Positions 49,248 through 57,532 of a DNA stretch of 64,000 nucleotides are shown here, piece after piece. The position numbers and the translations under genes were made by a program. Positions within the stretch are counted from its first letter, which is position 1. Every line of letters begins with the position of its first letter. The DNA comes from Streptomyces lavendofoliae. GTDB taxonomy: Bacteria > Actinomycetota > Actinomycetes > Streptomycetales > Streptomycetaceae. Below the pieces are notes generated by a model. The model ran no database searches, was not told the DNA's origin, and saw only the letters and a list, made by a program, of their open reading frames with translations. The stretch lies in NCBI RefSeq assembly GCF_014649735.1, contig NZ_BMTP01000006.1, positions 1 to 64,000 of the forward strand, read 5' to 3'.

Positions 49248-50579
49248 TCAGGCCAGCGACCGTACGACCCTCAGCGCCATGTGGACGTCCCTCGGGAAGT
49301 TGACGATCCCGGCCGACAGGCGCACATGCGGGACCGCGTACGGCGTGCTGCTGGCGATGACCCGGTTGTCGCGGAAGATCCGCACCACGTCCTGGGGCTT
49401 GTAGCCCCGCACGTCGAAGCAGACGAAGCCCGCGGACCGTTCGGCGTCGAGCGGCGTGTGCAGCGTGACGTGCTTCATTCGGGCCAGACCTTCCTTGATC
49501 TGGCCGTTCAGCTCCGCGATCCGGTCCTGGATCCGTCCGCGCCCGATCTGGCGGTGGAACCGGAACGCTTCGACCGTGGCCCACTGGTGTTCGTACGCGA
49601 AGAACCCGCCCGGGCTCACCCACGCGGCCTGGGTGGGGCCGGCCGGAGGGCGGTCCTGCCGCCAGGCATCGGTCGTCTCCCTCGCCATGAGGCTGGGAAT
49701 CGTCGGCTGGAGAAGCGCCCAGTTCTCCGCCTTGGCCCAGACGATTCCGGTCCCGTGCGGACCGAGGATCCACTTGTGCGTGCCCGCGGAGAAGAAATCG
49801 CAGCCCATCTTCGCGACGTCCTCGTCCACCACACCGAAACCGTGCACCCCGTCCACCACCAGCAGAATGCGATCCGCTTCGTCACGGTGGCGGTTCAGAT
49901 TCTTGATGGCGGCCGCGATCTCGGCTATCGGCAGGCGCACGCCGGTGCCGGAATGGACCCAGGTGACACCGACGACGCGGGTGTTCGGGCGGATGGCGGC
50001 ACATATCCGGGCTATCGCCCGATCGGCGGAGAAGTTGAGCGACGATTCGTAGAGCGGGATCTTGCGCATGCTTCCGCCCCACTTCTCGACCGCCAGACGA
50101 ATCGACTCGTGGTGCGGATAGAACTCGTGCGTCGTGGTCAGCACCTCTTGGCCCGGCTTCAGGCGCAGGCCGTTGTAGATGAGGGCGAGGCCCATCGTCG
50201 TGCTGCTGGTGAGGGCGATCTCATGGGGCTGCCCGCCGACGTACTCCGCGGCGGCGGCGCACACGGTCCGCCACAGCATGTCCTCGTCGCGCTGGAACAT
50301 GTTGTCGTCGAGGAAGCTGTACGGGTTCTCGTCGAACGCCTTCCGGTATTTCGCGATCGCCTGGCGCACGGGAGCCGGGTTCGAGGCGAAGAAGAAGTTC
50401 GACAAGTGGGCGTACTCGGGCGCGAGCAGGAACTGCGCACGGACGGATTTCCAGTCGTGCGGCACGAAGGGCTGTGACGGTACGGCGCTGTGTGCGGCAG
50501 CGTTTCCCACGGAGCCCAACGCCAGCGAGGAAGCCGCTATACCGGAACCGGCAAGAATTTTTCGACGCGAAAGGGACAC
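49248..50579 (-). CDS. Tat-exported class-V aminotransferase-fold PLP enzyme (PvdN/CefD-like)
   Basis: A 443-residue fold-type I PLP enzyme with an N-terminal twin-arginine signal: VSLSRRKILAGSG, then a hydrophobic stretch and AAAHS. The PLP Lys269 is in SAGTHKWILGPHG and the pyridine-N Asp243 in VVDGVHGFG. The body resembles isopenicillin N epimerase-type and cysteine-desulfurase-type enzymes. PLP enzymes sent through Tat are rare; PvdN of pyoverdine maturation is the known model. GTG 50579 has GGAGG seven bases upstream. A StrR-type site lies about 310 bp upstream, linking it to the cluster regulator. Inferred role: extracytoplasmic tailoring of the exported product. Confidence 0.88.
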   Translation of the reverse strand: MSLSRRKILAGSGIAASSLALGSVGNAAAHSAVPSQPFVPHDWKSVRAQFLLAPEYAHLSNFFFASNPAPVRQAIAKYRKAFDENPYSFLDDNMFQRDEDMLWRTVCAAAAEYVGGQPHEIALTSSTTMGLALIYNGLRLKPGQEVLTTTHEFYPHHESIRLAVEKWGGSMRKIPLYESSLNFSADRAIARICAAIRPNTRVVGVTWVHSGTGVRLPIAEIAAAIKNLNRHRDEADRILLVVDGVHGFGVVDEDVAKMGCDFFSAGTHKWILGPHGTGIVWAKAENWALLQPTIPSLMARETTDAWRQDRPPAGPTQAAWVSPGGFFAYEHQWATVEAFRFHRQIGRGRIQDRIAELNGQIKEGLARMKHVTLHTPLDAERSAGFVCFDVRGYKPQDVVRIFRDNRVIASSTPYAVPHVRLSAGIVNFPRDVHMALRVVRSLA

Positions 50580-50986
50580 GATCACTCCTCCGAGATGCGG
50601 GGCGGATTGCTCGATGCCGGGTGACGACGGCAGCGGTGTGTCGCGGTCGTTTTTGCTGCGGTTCACTGCTAACAGCGTGACGCGCGGCCTGTCAACGAAG
50701 CCGTCCGTAATTCCGGCCGACGGTCGGGTGCCCCGGGTTGCCGGAACGGCGACGACGGTAATTCACTGTTTCCCGTCCACCTGCACAAGGAGAATACGGG
50801 GTGGTGGGGAAATTGCGGCGGCTGCCGAAAGCGAAGCGGGCGCAGGCCCGGTCAGGGCTGTGCGGTGCGGTGCGGTGTGGGTCCGCCGTGCTTCGACCGA
50901 GGAAGTTCCTCAGTCGCAAGTGCCCGGGGGCGGGTCGGCCGGGCGACGCCTCGGCGGGCGGGTCGGGCGGTGCCGCCGGGGCGCGC
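50580..50986. other. upstream region of the Tat enzyme gene
   Basis: Non-coding by all signs. The stretch 50600-50800 is less GC-rich and should hold the leftward promoter of the PLP enzyme gene. The 29-bp StrR-type repeat lies at 50890-50918. An open frame over the repeat has random composition outside the short VRRASTEEVPQSQV segment. Confidence 0.45.
50890..50918. promoter_or_regulatory. StrR-type operator, second copy of the 29-bp repeat
   Basis: CTTCGACCG (50891-50899), 11 bases, CAGTCGCAA (50911-50919) fits the StrR consensus GTTCGACTG-N11-CAGTCGAAC with four mismatches in 18. The 11-base spacer is itself a near-palindrome (AGGAAGTTCCT) and is identical in the copy within the StrR-like gene. 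Confidence 0.65.
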
Positions 50987-51034
50987 CGGCGGGTACGTCA
51001 GCGGGCGCGGCGGCGGGTACGTCAGCGGGCGCGG
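50987..51034. repeat. 24-bp perfect tandem duplication over a stop codon
   Basis: The 24-base unit at 50987-51010 is repeated exactly at 51011-51034. The second copy contains the stop (51022-51024) of the leftward DUF3253 gene, so the duplication begins inside that gene's last codons and extends past it. Confidence 0.85.
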
Positions 51035-51294
51035 CGGATGCGGATGGGCCCGCGCGCGTCCGCCGGCTCGACGGGGCGCCCGCCCTGGGTGACCTCCACC
51101 TCACCGGCCGCGACCAGGCGCCGGGCCGCCTCGCGGGCGGGTGCCATCAGCGCGCGCCAGCCGTCGTCGTCCCCTTCGTACACCGCCCGGGCCGCGTCGG
51201 ACGGGCAGATCGTCGCCGATGGGGCGCGACGGTCCAGCAGCTCCAGGATCGCCTCTTCCAGGCGCCGGTCCGTCCGCCGTCCGCTGTGCGTCAC
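51022..51294 (-). CDS. DUF3253-domain protein
   Basis: A 90-residue protein of a small family of unknown function with a winged-helix look. Conserved features are ICPSDAARAVYEGDDDGWRALM, REAARRLVAAGEVEVTQGGRPV and the closing ARGPIRIRR. It starts with GTG at 51294; the ribosome site is poor. Divergent from the sirtuin gene, about 100 bp apart. The end overlaps a tandem duplication. Confidence 0.85.
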   Translation of the reverse strand: MTHSGRRTDRRLEEAILELLDRRAPSATICPSDAARAVYEGDDDGWRALMAPAREAARRLVAAGEVEVTQGGRPVEPADARGPIRIRRAR

Positions 51295-51393
51295 TCCCCC
51301 AGTGTCACACCGGGTGACGCGTCGCGGGGCGCACGGCTCCCGCCGGCCGGTCGACGCACGCGGGCGGTGGCGACCGTTTCGTACCCTGGCGGC

Positions 51394-52359
51394 ATGCGTA
51401 TGCGCCCCACTCTGAGCTGGACCCCCACCGCGGACTGGCCACCGGGCACCACGGACCCGGAGCCGGTCGTCGAGGCGCTGCGGGCCGGCAACGTGCTGGT
51501 GCTCAGCGGGGCGGGTATCTCCACGGAGTCGGGCATCCCCGACTACCGGGGTGAAGGGGGGAGCCTGAGCCGGCACACCCCGATGACGTACCAGGACTTC
51601 ATCGCCTGCGCCCGCGCCCGGCGCCGCTACTGGGCGCGCAGCCACCTCGGATGGCGCACCTTCGGCCGAGCCCGTCCCAACGCCGGACACCGGGCCGTGG
51701 CCGCGTTCGGGCGGCACGGCCTGCTGACGGGCGTGATCACCCAGAACGTCGACGGACTGCACCAGGCCGCCGGGAGCCAGGGCGTCGTGGAGCTCCACGG
51801 CAGCCTGGACCGGGTCGTCTGCCTCTCCTGCGGAGCCTTCAGCCCGCGCCGCGAACTCGCTCGGCGGCTCCACGAGGCCAACCCCGGCTTCGCACCGGTG
51901 GCGGCCGGGATCAACCCGGACGGCGACGCCGACCTCACCGACGAACAGGTCGGCGACTTCCGCGTGGTGCCCTGCGCGCTCTGCGGCGGCGTCCTCAAGC
52001 CGGACGTGGTGTTCTTCGGCGAGGCGGTACCGCCCCGGAGGGTCGAGCAGTGCCGCGGCCTGGTCGGCGAGGCGTCCTCGCTCCTGGTCCTGGGGTCCTC
52101 GCTGACGGTGATGTCCGGGCTCCGGTTCGTCCGCCAGGCGGCCCGGGCCGGGACACCGGTACTGATCGTCAACCGGGACCCCACCCGTGGCGACCGGCAC
52201 GCCGTCGCCCGGGTCGCCCTCCCCCTCGGTCCGGCGCTCACCGACATGGCGGCGCGACTCGGCGTGCCCGTCCCCGACACCGGCCGAGGCCCCGACACCG
52301 GCTCCGACACCGGATCCGGCCCCCTCGCCGAGCGGACGGCGTTCCCCCGTGAGCCGTGA
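51394..52359 (+). CDS. Sir2-family NAD-dependent protein deacylase (sirtuin)
   Basis: A 321-residue cytoplasmic sirtuin. NAD motif GAGISTESGIPDYRG, QNVDGLHQAAGS, catalytic His in ELHGSL, the four zinc Cys (CLSCG and CALCGG), and GSSLTVMSG and NRD near the C-terminus are intact. The insert between the zinc Cys pairs (DGDADLTDEQVGDFRVVP) is longer than in bacterial CobB. The tail is a Gly/Asp/Thr-Pro repeat (DTGRGPDTGSDTGSGP). It should remove acyl groups from lysines, for example on acyl-CoA synthetases. Confidence 0.93.
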   Translation: MRMRPTLSWTPTADWPPGTTDPEPVVEALRAGNVLVLSGAGISTESGIPDYRGEGGSLSRHTPMTYQDFIACARARRRYWARSHLGWRTFGRARPNAGHRAVAAFGRHGLLTGVITQNVDGLHQAAGSQGVVELHGSLDRVVCLSCGAFSPRRELARRLHEANPGFAPVAAGINPDGDADLTDEQVGDFRVVPCALCGGVLKPDVVFFGEAVPPRRVEQCRGLVGEASSLLVLGSSLTVMSGLRFVRQAARAGTPVLIVNRDPTRGDRHAVARVALPLGPALTDMAARLGVPVPDTGRGPDTGSDTGSGPLAERTAFPREP

Positions 52360-52525
52360 CCCGAGGGCACGCCGACCGGTTCGGAGTCTGCGGTCGGCGC
52401 GCATGGGTGCGCGTACTCAGGACGGGTCCCCGGCGGACGGAAACCCCGTCGCGGATCCCACCCCGAGGCGCTACCTTCCGCCTGGCGCAAGGACATGCGA
52501 CATGACCGGGAAGAGAGGCCGAGGC

Positions 52526-53254
52526 ATGGAGACCGGGAACGCGCGGACGGACCGTCTGGGCATATTGCTGGAGCAGTTCGACAAGGCCAGGGACATGGCC
52601 CGGGTGCGGCTGGCCGGGCTCGGCGACGAGGAGTACCTGTGGGAGCCGGTGCCGGGGTGCTGGTCGATCCGGCGCCGGGGCGAGGCGACGACGCCCAGGG
52701 CGTTCGGGCCGGGCGAGTGGGTCCTGGACCTGGGCGCCCCGGACATCCCGGCGAGCGAGTACGCCGAGGTCGCCCGCCAGGCCGCCGGTGGCATGAGCGT
52801 GGCGAAGATCGCCGAGGACTGGAGCGTGAGTGTCGGTCGGGTCGAGGAGGTCCTCGGCCACACCGGTGAACCGGAACCCGACGACGCGCCGGTCGCGACC
52901 ATCGCCTGGCGGCTGGGCCATCTGCACTACCAGTTCGCGGGCAGTTGGGAGTGGAGCTTCGGCGGGCGGCGGCAGGACCCCAAGCTGATGGTCGACTTCA
53001 CTCCGTCCGCCGCCTCGGCGCTCGAGCGGTTCTGGGTGACGCTCGACCGCTGGCGCGACAGCGTCGCCTCCGTCACCGAGGAGCAGCTCGACACGGTCGG
53101 CTTCTCGCAGTACCCGTACGGTTCCGATCCCGACGACCCGTACGTCGGTGTGCTGTCGGGGGCCAACCTCGAACTCATCCACCACATGGCCGAGATCGCT
53201 CTGCTGCGCGACCTGTGGCGGGCCGGGCTCGGCGGCCGGGACGGCCGTCGGTGA
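52526..53254 (+). CDS. DinB-family protein
   Basis: A 242-residue four-helix metal-binding protein. HLHYQFAGSWEWSF and ELIHHMAEIALLRDLW provide the His residues of the DinB/MDMPI-type site, and VPGCWSIRRR is typical of the actinobacterial subgroup. ATG 52526 has AGAGG seven bases upstream. Members are probably thiol transferases (mycothiol in actinomycetes); no substrate can be assigned. Confidence 0.82.
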   Translation: METGNARTDRLGILLEQFDKARDMARVRLAGLGDEEYLWEPVPGCWSIRRRGEATTPRAFGPGEWVLDLGAPDIPASEYAEVARQAAGGMSVAKIAEDWSVSVGRVEEVLGHTGEPEPDDAPVATIAWRLGHLHYQFAGSWEWSFGGRRQDPKLMVDFTPSAASALERFWVTLDRWRDSVASVTEEQLDTVGFSQYPYGSDPDDPYVGVLSGANLELIHHMAEIALLRDLWRAGLGGRDGRR

Positions 53255-53332
53255 TGACCGGGCCGCGCGACGGCGCGGCGAGCGGGCCCGCCGGGTGCCG
53301 GGGCGGGGCGGGCCGGGTCGGGCCGGGTCGGG

Positions 53333-53986
53333 TCACGAGCCGGGGCGCCGGTTGCGGGGCATCAGACCGGCGCGGCGCGCCAGTTCGTCCTCCGCCCCGC
53401 TGCCCCGGCGCTTGCCCGGCGCCGAGCGGACGACGTGGCGGAAGGGCAGCCCACCCGGTTCGGCGATCATTCCGCCGAACCGGGTGTCGCCCGCGAACCA
53501 CACCTGGTCGTCCCGGCGCCGTCCCCGGGGCGGGGGGCCGTCCCATCCGTCCCCGGGGACGGGGAACGAGCAGTGGCTTCGCCCGTCCGGCTGGAGGAGC
53601 ACCACCCGGCCGTCCGTGGCCCAGCGCCGCCCCTGGGCCCGTTCGCCCTCGGCGGCCACCACCCGGACCTCCGCCGTGCGGACGGGCCACACCTGCCAGC
53701 CATAGGTACGCAGGACCAGACGCTCCTTGCGTCGCGCACGCCACCAGAGCCATGTCAGGCCGGCGGTCACGGCGATGACCGGAGCGAGGCACACGGCGGT
53801 GACCACGGCCGCCGTGGAGCCGGGACCGGCGGTGACGAGTACCGCCACCGACGCCATGACCTCGGCGGCCAGCGCCAGGACGCCCCATCGCAGGCCGCGT
53901 TCACGACGGCGCAGGACCTCCTCGACACCGGGGGTGTCCAGCGCCACCCCGGGCAGAACCTCGTAGCCGTACTCCGCGGCGATCAT
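53333..53986 (-). CDS. hypothetical two-TM membrane protein
   Basis: A 217-residue protein. Two hydrophobic helices (GVLALAAEVMASVAVLVTAG and AVVTAVCLAPVIAVTAGLTWLW) lie near residues 34-53 and 60-81. A C-terminal cytoplasmic domain of about 130 residues (RLVLRTYGWQVWPVRTAEVR, GRVVLLQPDG, DDQVWFAGDTRFGGMI) is beta-rich with no known motif. GGGAG six bases before ATG 53986. Function unknown; convergent with the DinB gene. Confidence 0.78.
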   Translation of the reverse strand: MIAAEYGYEVLPGVALDTPGVEEVLRRRERGLRWGVLALAAEVMASVAVLVTAGPGSTAAVVTAVCLAPVIAVTAGLTWLWWRARRKERLVLRTYGWQVWPVRTAEVRVVAAEGERAQGRRWATDGRVVLLQPDGRSHCSFPVPGDGWDGPPPRGRRRDDQVWFAGDTRFGGMIAEPGGLPFRHVVRSAPGKRRGSGAEDELARRAGLMPRNRRPGS

Positions 53987-54269
53987 CCCGTGCTCCCGTC
54001 CCAGGCGGCGGCCGCGAAAGGCGCGGCACCGTCACGAAGTCGCCGCCGCCGCCTGCGGGGTACGCCTCCGGCGCGGCGGGCCGAAGCCTACTGGCGCGCG
54101 GGCGCGTTCGTGCCCCCGGGCGGCCGGGGCCGGGGCCGGGGGCCGGCCGGTGCCCGGAGGCTGGTCCGGGCGGCGGAGGCGGTCTCCTGGTACGCCCGGC
54201 GCACTCCGCGGTCCACGCGCTCCGCCGGTCCGCGCCCTCCCGCCTTGTCGGGCCCCGCCGTACGGCCGC
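53987..54269. other. intergenic region
   Basis: About 280 bp between two leftward genes. A frame in it (AERVDRGVRRAYQETASAAR) looks slightly protein-like but lacks a start with a ribosome site. No hairpin stands out. Confidence 0.3.
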
Positions 54270-54485
54270 TCAGCGGTGGTCTCTGCCCCTGCGCCGCTCC
54301 AGGAGCGCCTGGATCTCGGCCCCTTCGGCGGCCCGCGCCTCGCCGCGGTGCCGCTGGAGCCGCAGGCTCGCGTCCCGCTCGACGAGTTGACCGTCCAGGT
54401 TCTCCGTACGCGGCCTGCGGTCCCGCCGTACGAGCACGGTGATCAGCACCACCACCACGACCCCCGCGCCGATCAGCACTTCCAT
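54270..54485 (-). CDS. small single-TM membrane protein
   Basis: A 71-residue protein: one N-terminal transmembrane helix (EVLIGAGVVVVVLITVLV) followed by a charged, probably coiled cytoplasmic tail (RRDRRPRTENLDGQLVERDASLRLQRHRGEARA split by helix breakers). ATG 54485 follows a G-rich stretch. Function unknown; similar stubs are common in Streptomyces. Confidence 0.6.
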   Translation of the reverse strand: MEVLIGAGVVVVVLITVLVRRDRRPRTENLDGQLVERDASLRLQRHRGEARAAEGAEIQALLERRRGRDHR

Positions 54486-54747
54486 GGACCGCCCCCCAGT
54501 CGTCTGTGCCGGTCACGCTACCCGCCGCGCCGTGCGCGGAACCGGAAACGCGCGATCGGCATCACGCCGACCGACGGCGGCTTCGACCGGTCCATGGGTC
54601 GCCTGGGCGCATATGAGGTGGATAGTCCTACTGGATCAAGCCATCCGTCGTACCGGATGATCACGGATGAGACACAGGAACGGCAGTACGAGGCGCGCCG
54701 AGCCGGCACGGTGCCGCGGCACCGACGACAGATGGAGACCCCCACCC

Positions 54748-55851
54748 GTGATAGTCCCGCCGCTCTTCTCCCCCATACCGCCCGCCATCCATCCACGCCA
54801 CGCCGATGTCGAGGTGCGGACGACGGCATGGGCCGAGGCACACCGGATCGGGTCCGACGAGCTGCGCCGGCGGCTCGTCCGGCACGCGATCGGGTCGTTC
54901 GCCGCGCGCGTCATGCCGGCCGGGCGCGAGGAAGTGGTGCAGCTGATGGCCGACTTCGTCCTGTGGCTGTTCGGTGTCGACGACGGCTGCTGCGAGGAGG
55001 GGGACCTGGGCCGGCGCCCGGGGGACCTGGCGGAAACGCTTCACCGCCTGCTGCGGGTCGCGCAGAACCCGGAGGTCCCGCTGATGCTCGACGACCCGCT
55101 GGCGGACGGCCTGCGCGACCTGCGGGCCCGGGTCGACGGTTACGGCACGGCCGGCCAGGCCGCGCGGTGGGTGTCCCATCTGCGGGAGTACTTCTTCTCG
55201 GTGGTGTGGGAGGCGTCCCATCGCGGCGCCGGCACCGTGCCCGGCCTCTCGGACTACACCCTGATGAGACTGTACGACGGCGCGACCACCGTGGTCTTCC
55301 CCCTGCTGGAGATGGCTCACGGGTACGAACTCCAGCCGCACGAACGCGATCACCGGGCCGTGCGCGCCGCCGAGGAGATGGCCTCGTTCGTCATCACGTG
55401 GGACAACGACATCCTGTCCGACCACAAGGAACGGGGCGCCGGCGGCTACTTCCTCAACGTACTGCGGGTCCTGGAGGAGGGCGGTCTCACCGCGGGGGAG
55501 GCGATGAGTACCGCCATCGCCCAGCGCGACCGCGTGCTGACGGCCTTCGTCCGGCTGTCCGATCACCTCTCCGCGGCAGGCAGTCCGCAGATGAGGCAGT
55601 ACATGGCGGGGTTGCGGAGCTTCGTCCGCGGTTCGCAGGACTGGGGCATCAGCTCCGTCCGCTACACCACACCGGACGACCCGGCCGGGCTGCCCGTCGC
55701 GTTCACGGACACCCCCACCGACGACAGCCGGGAGCCGCTGCCCATCGAGGCGGTCTCGTGGTGGTGGGGCGTGGTGCCCCCCGGCCCGTCCCCGGTGGAG
55801 CGCCTGGTGGCGACCCGGCCGGGGCGGGCGAGGCTGGTCGGCACCGCCTGA
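54748..55851 (+). CDS. class I terpene synthase
   Basis: A 367-residue bacterial sesqui/diterpene cyclase. The start GTG 54748 gives the usual N-terminus IVPPLFSPIPPAIHP; GGAG is ten bases upstream. The aspartate-rich motif is D78-D79-G-C-C-E-E, and the NSE triad N220-D-I-L-S224-D-H-K-E228 binds the second set of magnesium ions. A final RY pair appears in SSVRYTTP. It should ionise a linear prenyl diphosphate (farnesyl most often at this size). Product unknown. Convergent with a P450 gene 60 bp away, which may oxidise the product. Confidence 0.92.
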   Translation: MIVPPLFSPIPPAIHPRHADVEVRTTAWAEAHRIGSDELRRRLVRHAIGSFAARVMPAGREEVVQLMADFVLWLFGVDDGCCEEGDLGRRPGDLAETLHRLLRVAQNPEVPLMLDDPLADGLRDLRARVDGYGTAGQAARWVSHLREYFFSVVWEASHRGAGTVPGLSDYTLMRLYDGATTVVFPLLEMAHGYELQPHERDHRAVRAAEEMASFVITWDNDILSDHKERGAGGYFLNVLRVLEEGGLTAGEAMSTAIAQRDRVLTAFVRLSDHLSAAGSPQMRQYMAGLRSFVRGSQDWGISSVRYTTPDDPAGLPVAFTDTPTDDSREPLPIEAVSWWWGVVPPGPSPVERLVATRPGRARLVGTA

Positions 55852-55868
55852 CCCGCGCGACGCGGCGG

Positions 55869-55895
55869 CCCCGGCTCCGCGCGCGGCGGCCGGGG
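55869..55895. terminator. bidirectional terminator
   Basis: CCCCGGC (55869-55875) pairs with GCCGGGG (55889-55895) between the convergent terpene synthase and P450 genes; short but well placed. Confidence 0.5.
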
Positions 55896-55911
55896 ACCCT
55901 TTGTGACACGG

Positions 55912-57270
55912 TCACCGGCGGGCGACCACGGTCATGGGGATGCGGTCGGCGTGCGCTACCGCCGACGCGACCTCCCGGGGTGTGTGGCCCGGCACGGGGA
56001 CGAGCCGCCACCGGCGGAGGACGGTCGCGATGGCGATGGTGGCCTCGGTCCAGACGAACAGGTCGCCGATGCACTTGCGGTTGCCGGCCCCGAAGGGGAT
56101 GTAGGCACGGCGGCCGGGGCCCTCGGCCTGCCGCTCCGGCAGCCACCTGTCGGGGTCGAAGCGGTCGGCGTTCTCGTACAGCCCGGGATCGCGGTGCAGC
56201 GCGTACAGACTGAACGCGACTTCGGTGCCGGCCGGCATGCCGACCCCGCCCAGGGTGACGGGCTCGGTGGTCCGCCGCATCAACAGCGTGACGCCGTGCA
56301 GCCGGACGACCTCGTCGATGACCCTGCGGATGCCCTTCAGTTCGGGGACGTGCAGGGCCGTGACCGGTCCGTCGCCGACGACCCGGTCGATCTCGGCGAC
56401 CAGGTCCTCCTCCACGTCGGGGCGGGCGGCCAGCTCGTGGAACGCCCATGCGAGGGTGGCTGCCGTGGTCTCGGCGCCGGCGAACAGGATGGTGGCCAGT
56501 TCGTCGCGCACCTGGACGTCCGACATGCGGCTGCCGCTCTCCTCGTCCCGGGCGGCCAGGAGCAGCGACAGCAGGTCGTCGTGGTCCGTGGGCCCGGCGG
56601 CCCGCGAGGTGGCGACCACCTCGTCGATCACCGCGCGCAGCCCGGCCGCCGCCCGGTCGAACCGGCGGTTGGCGGGGATGGGCAGCCGGTCCAGCATCTT
56701 CGGGGAGGCGGCGCGTATGAGGAGGTTGGTCAGCAGCACGGGCAGGTTCTTGCGCACGGCGTCGACGGCCGGCAGGCCGATGTCGGTCGAGAACAGCGTG
56801 CGCGCGAGGGTCTCGACCGCGTACCCCGCCATGGCGGGTTCCAGGTCGATGACGTCTCCCGGCGCCCATGAGTCCGCCATGGACCGGGCGTTGGCGCTCA
56901 TGATCTCGGAGTAGCCGGTGATGCGCTCGCGGGAGAACATGGGCTGGATCATCCGGCGGTGTTTCCTGTGCAGCTCGCCGTCCGCGTTGGCGAGCCCGTT
57001 CCCGGCCAGGGGCCGCAGCCGGTCGAAGAACCGGCCCTTCTCGAACTTCCCGGCCTGCCGGACCGTCACCTCGTGCACGAGGTCGGGCGTGGTCACCACG
57101 TACATGGGCATGGTGCCCAGGTCGACACGTACCAGGTCACCGTGCTGCCGCAGGGAGGACAGGAAGCCCAGGGGGTCTCGCCACAGCGCGAGGGCGTGAC
57201 CGAGGAGCGGTACGGATCCGGGTACACGAGGAACGGACGCGATCGGCCGCAGCTCCGCGACGTGCGACAT
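55912..57270 (-). CDS. cytochrome P450, probable terpene oxidase
   Basis: A 452-residue soluble P450. The I-helix FAGAETTAATLAW, the K-helix ExxR (E-V-V-R in RRVIDEVVRLHG), and the heme loop FGAGNRKCIGD with Cys400 are intact. The N-terminal part (GSVPLLGHALALWRDPLGFL, NGLANADGELHRKHRRMIQP) is like P450s found beside terpene cyclases, such as pentalenene oxygenase and CYP170. AGAGG eight bases before ATG 57270 sets the start; the longer frame lacks one. Convergent with the terpene synthase, whose hydrocarbon product is the likely substrate. Redox partners are not adjacent. Confidence 0.9.
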   Translation of the reverse strand: MSHVAELRPIASVPRVPGSVPLLGHALALWRDPLGFLSSLRQHGDLVRVDLGTMPMYVVTTPDLVHEVTVRQAGKFEKGRFFDRLRPLAGNGLANADGELHRKHRRMIQPMFSRERITGYSEIMSANARSMADSWAPGDVIDLEPAMAGYAVETLARTLFSTDIGLPAVDAVRKNLPVLLTNLLIRAASPKMLDRLPIPANRRFDRAAAGLRAVIDEVVATSRAAGPTDHDDLLSLLLAARDEESGSRMSDVQVRDELATILFAGAETTAATLAWAFHELAARPDVEEDLVAEIDRVVGDGPVTALHVPELKGIRRVIDEVVRLHGVTLLMRRTTEPVTLGGVGMPAGTEVAFSLYALHRDPGLYENADRFDPDRWLPERQAEGPGRRAYIPFGAGNRKCIGDLFVWTEATIAIATVLRRWRLVPVPGHTPREVASAVAHADRIPMTVVARR

Positions 57271-57532
57271 GAGGAATCCTCTCAGGCAGGGCGTCCGGCC
57301 GCCGGACGGACCTCCCGGCCGGCGCCGGAGCGGGGCGGAGCCGCGCGGGTGCGCGACCCCCTTGTCCCCAAGCAAGATCATCGGTACCCAAGTCTCCCCC
57401 GAGTCCATGCCACTTGGGACGGGCCCCGCCTGCCTGGCAGGTACACGATGACAGTAAGCTGCGGATCATTGACCTTTCGTCATCTCAGTGCGGGCGCCGC
57501 CCACGAGCCGCCCGCCGCTGCCCGGAGGCCAC

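Noticed and set aside
44221..50918. The inverted 29-bp repeats as ends of a mobile element
   Set aside because: No transposase or integrase between them, no target duplication seen, and the sequence fits a known operator pattern.
50987..51034. Tandem repeat as a CRISPR array
   Set aside because: Only two contiguous copies with no spacers.
50801..51415. Plus-strand frame over the 29-bp repeat and DUF3253 gene
   Set aside because: Only the short segment shared with the StrR-like protein is meaningful; the rest is Arg/Gly/Ala-rich antisense.
54088..54516. 142-codon minus-strand frame overlapping the small membrane protein
   Set aside because: Most of it is a shifted reading of the 71-residue gene; the tail AERVDRGVRRAYQETASAAR is the only part that looks protein-like and has no start.
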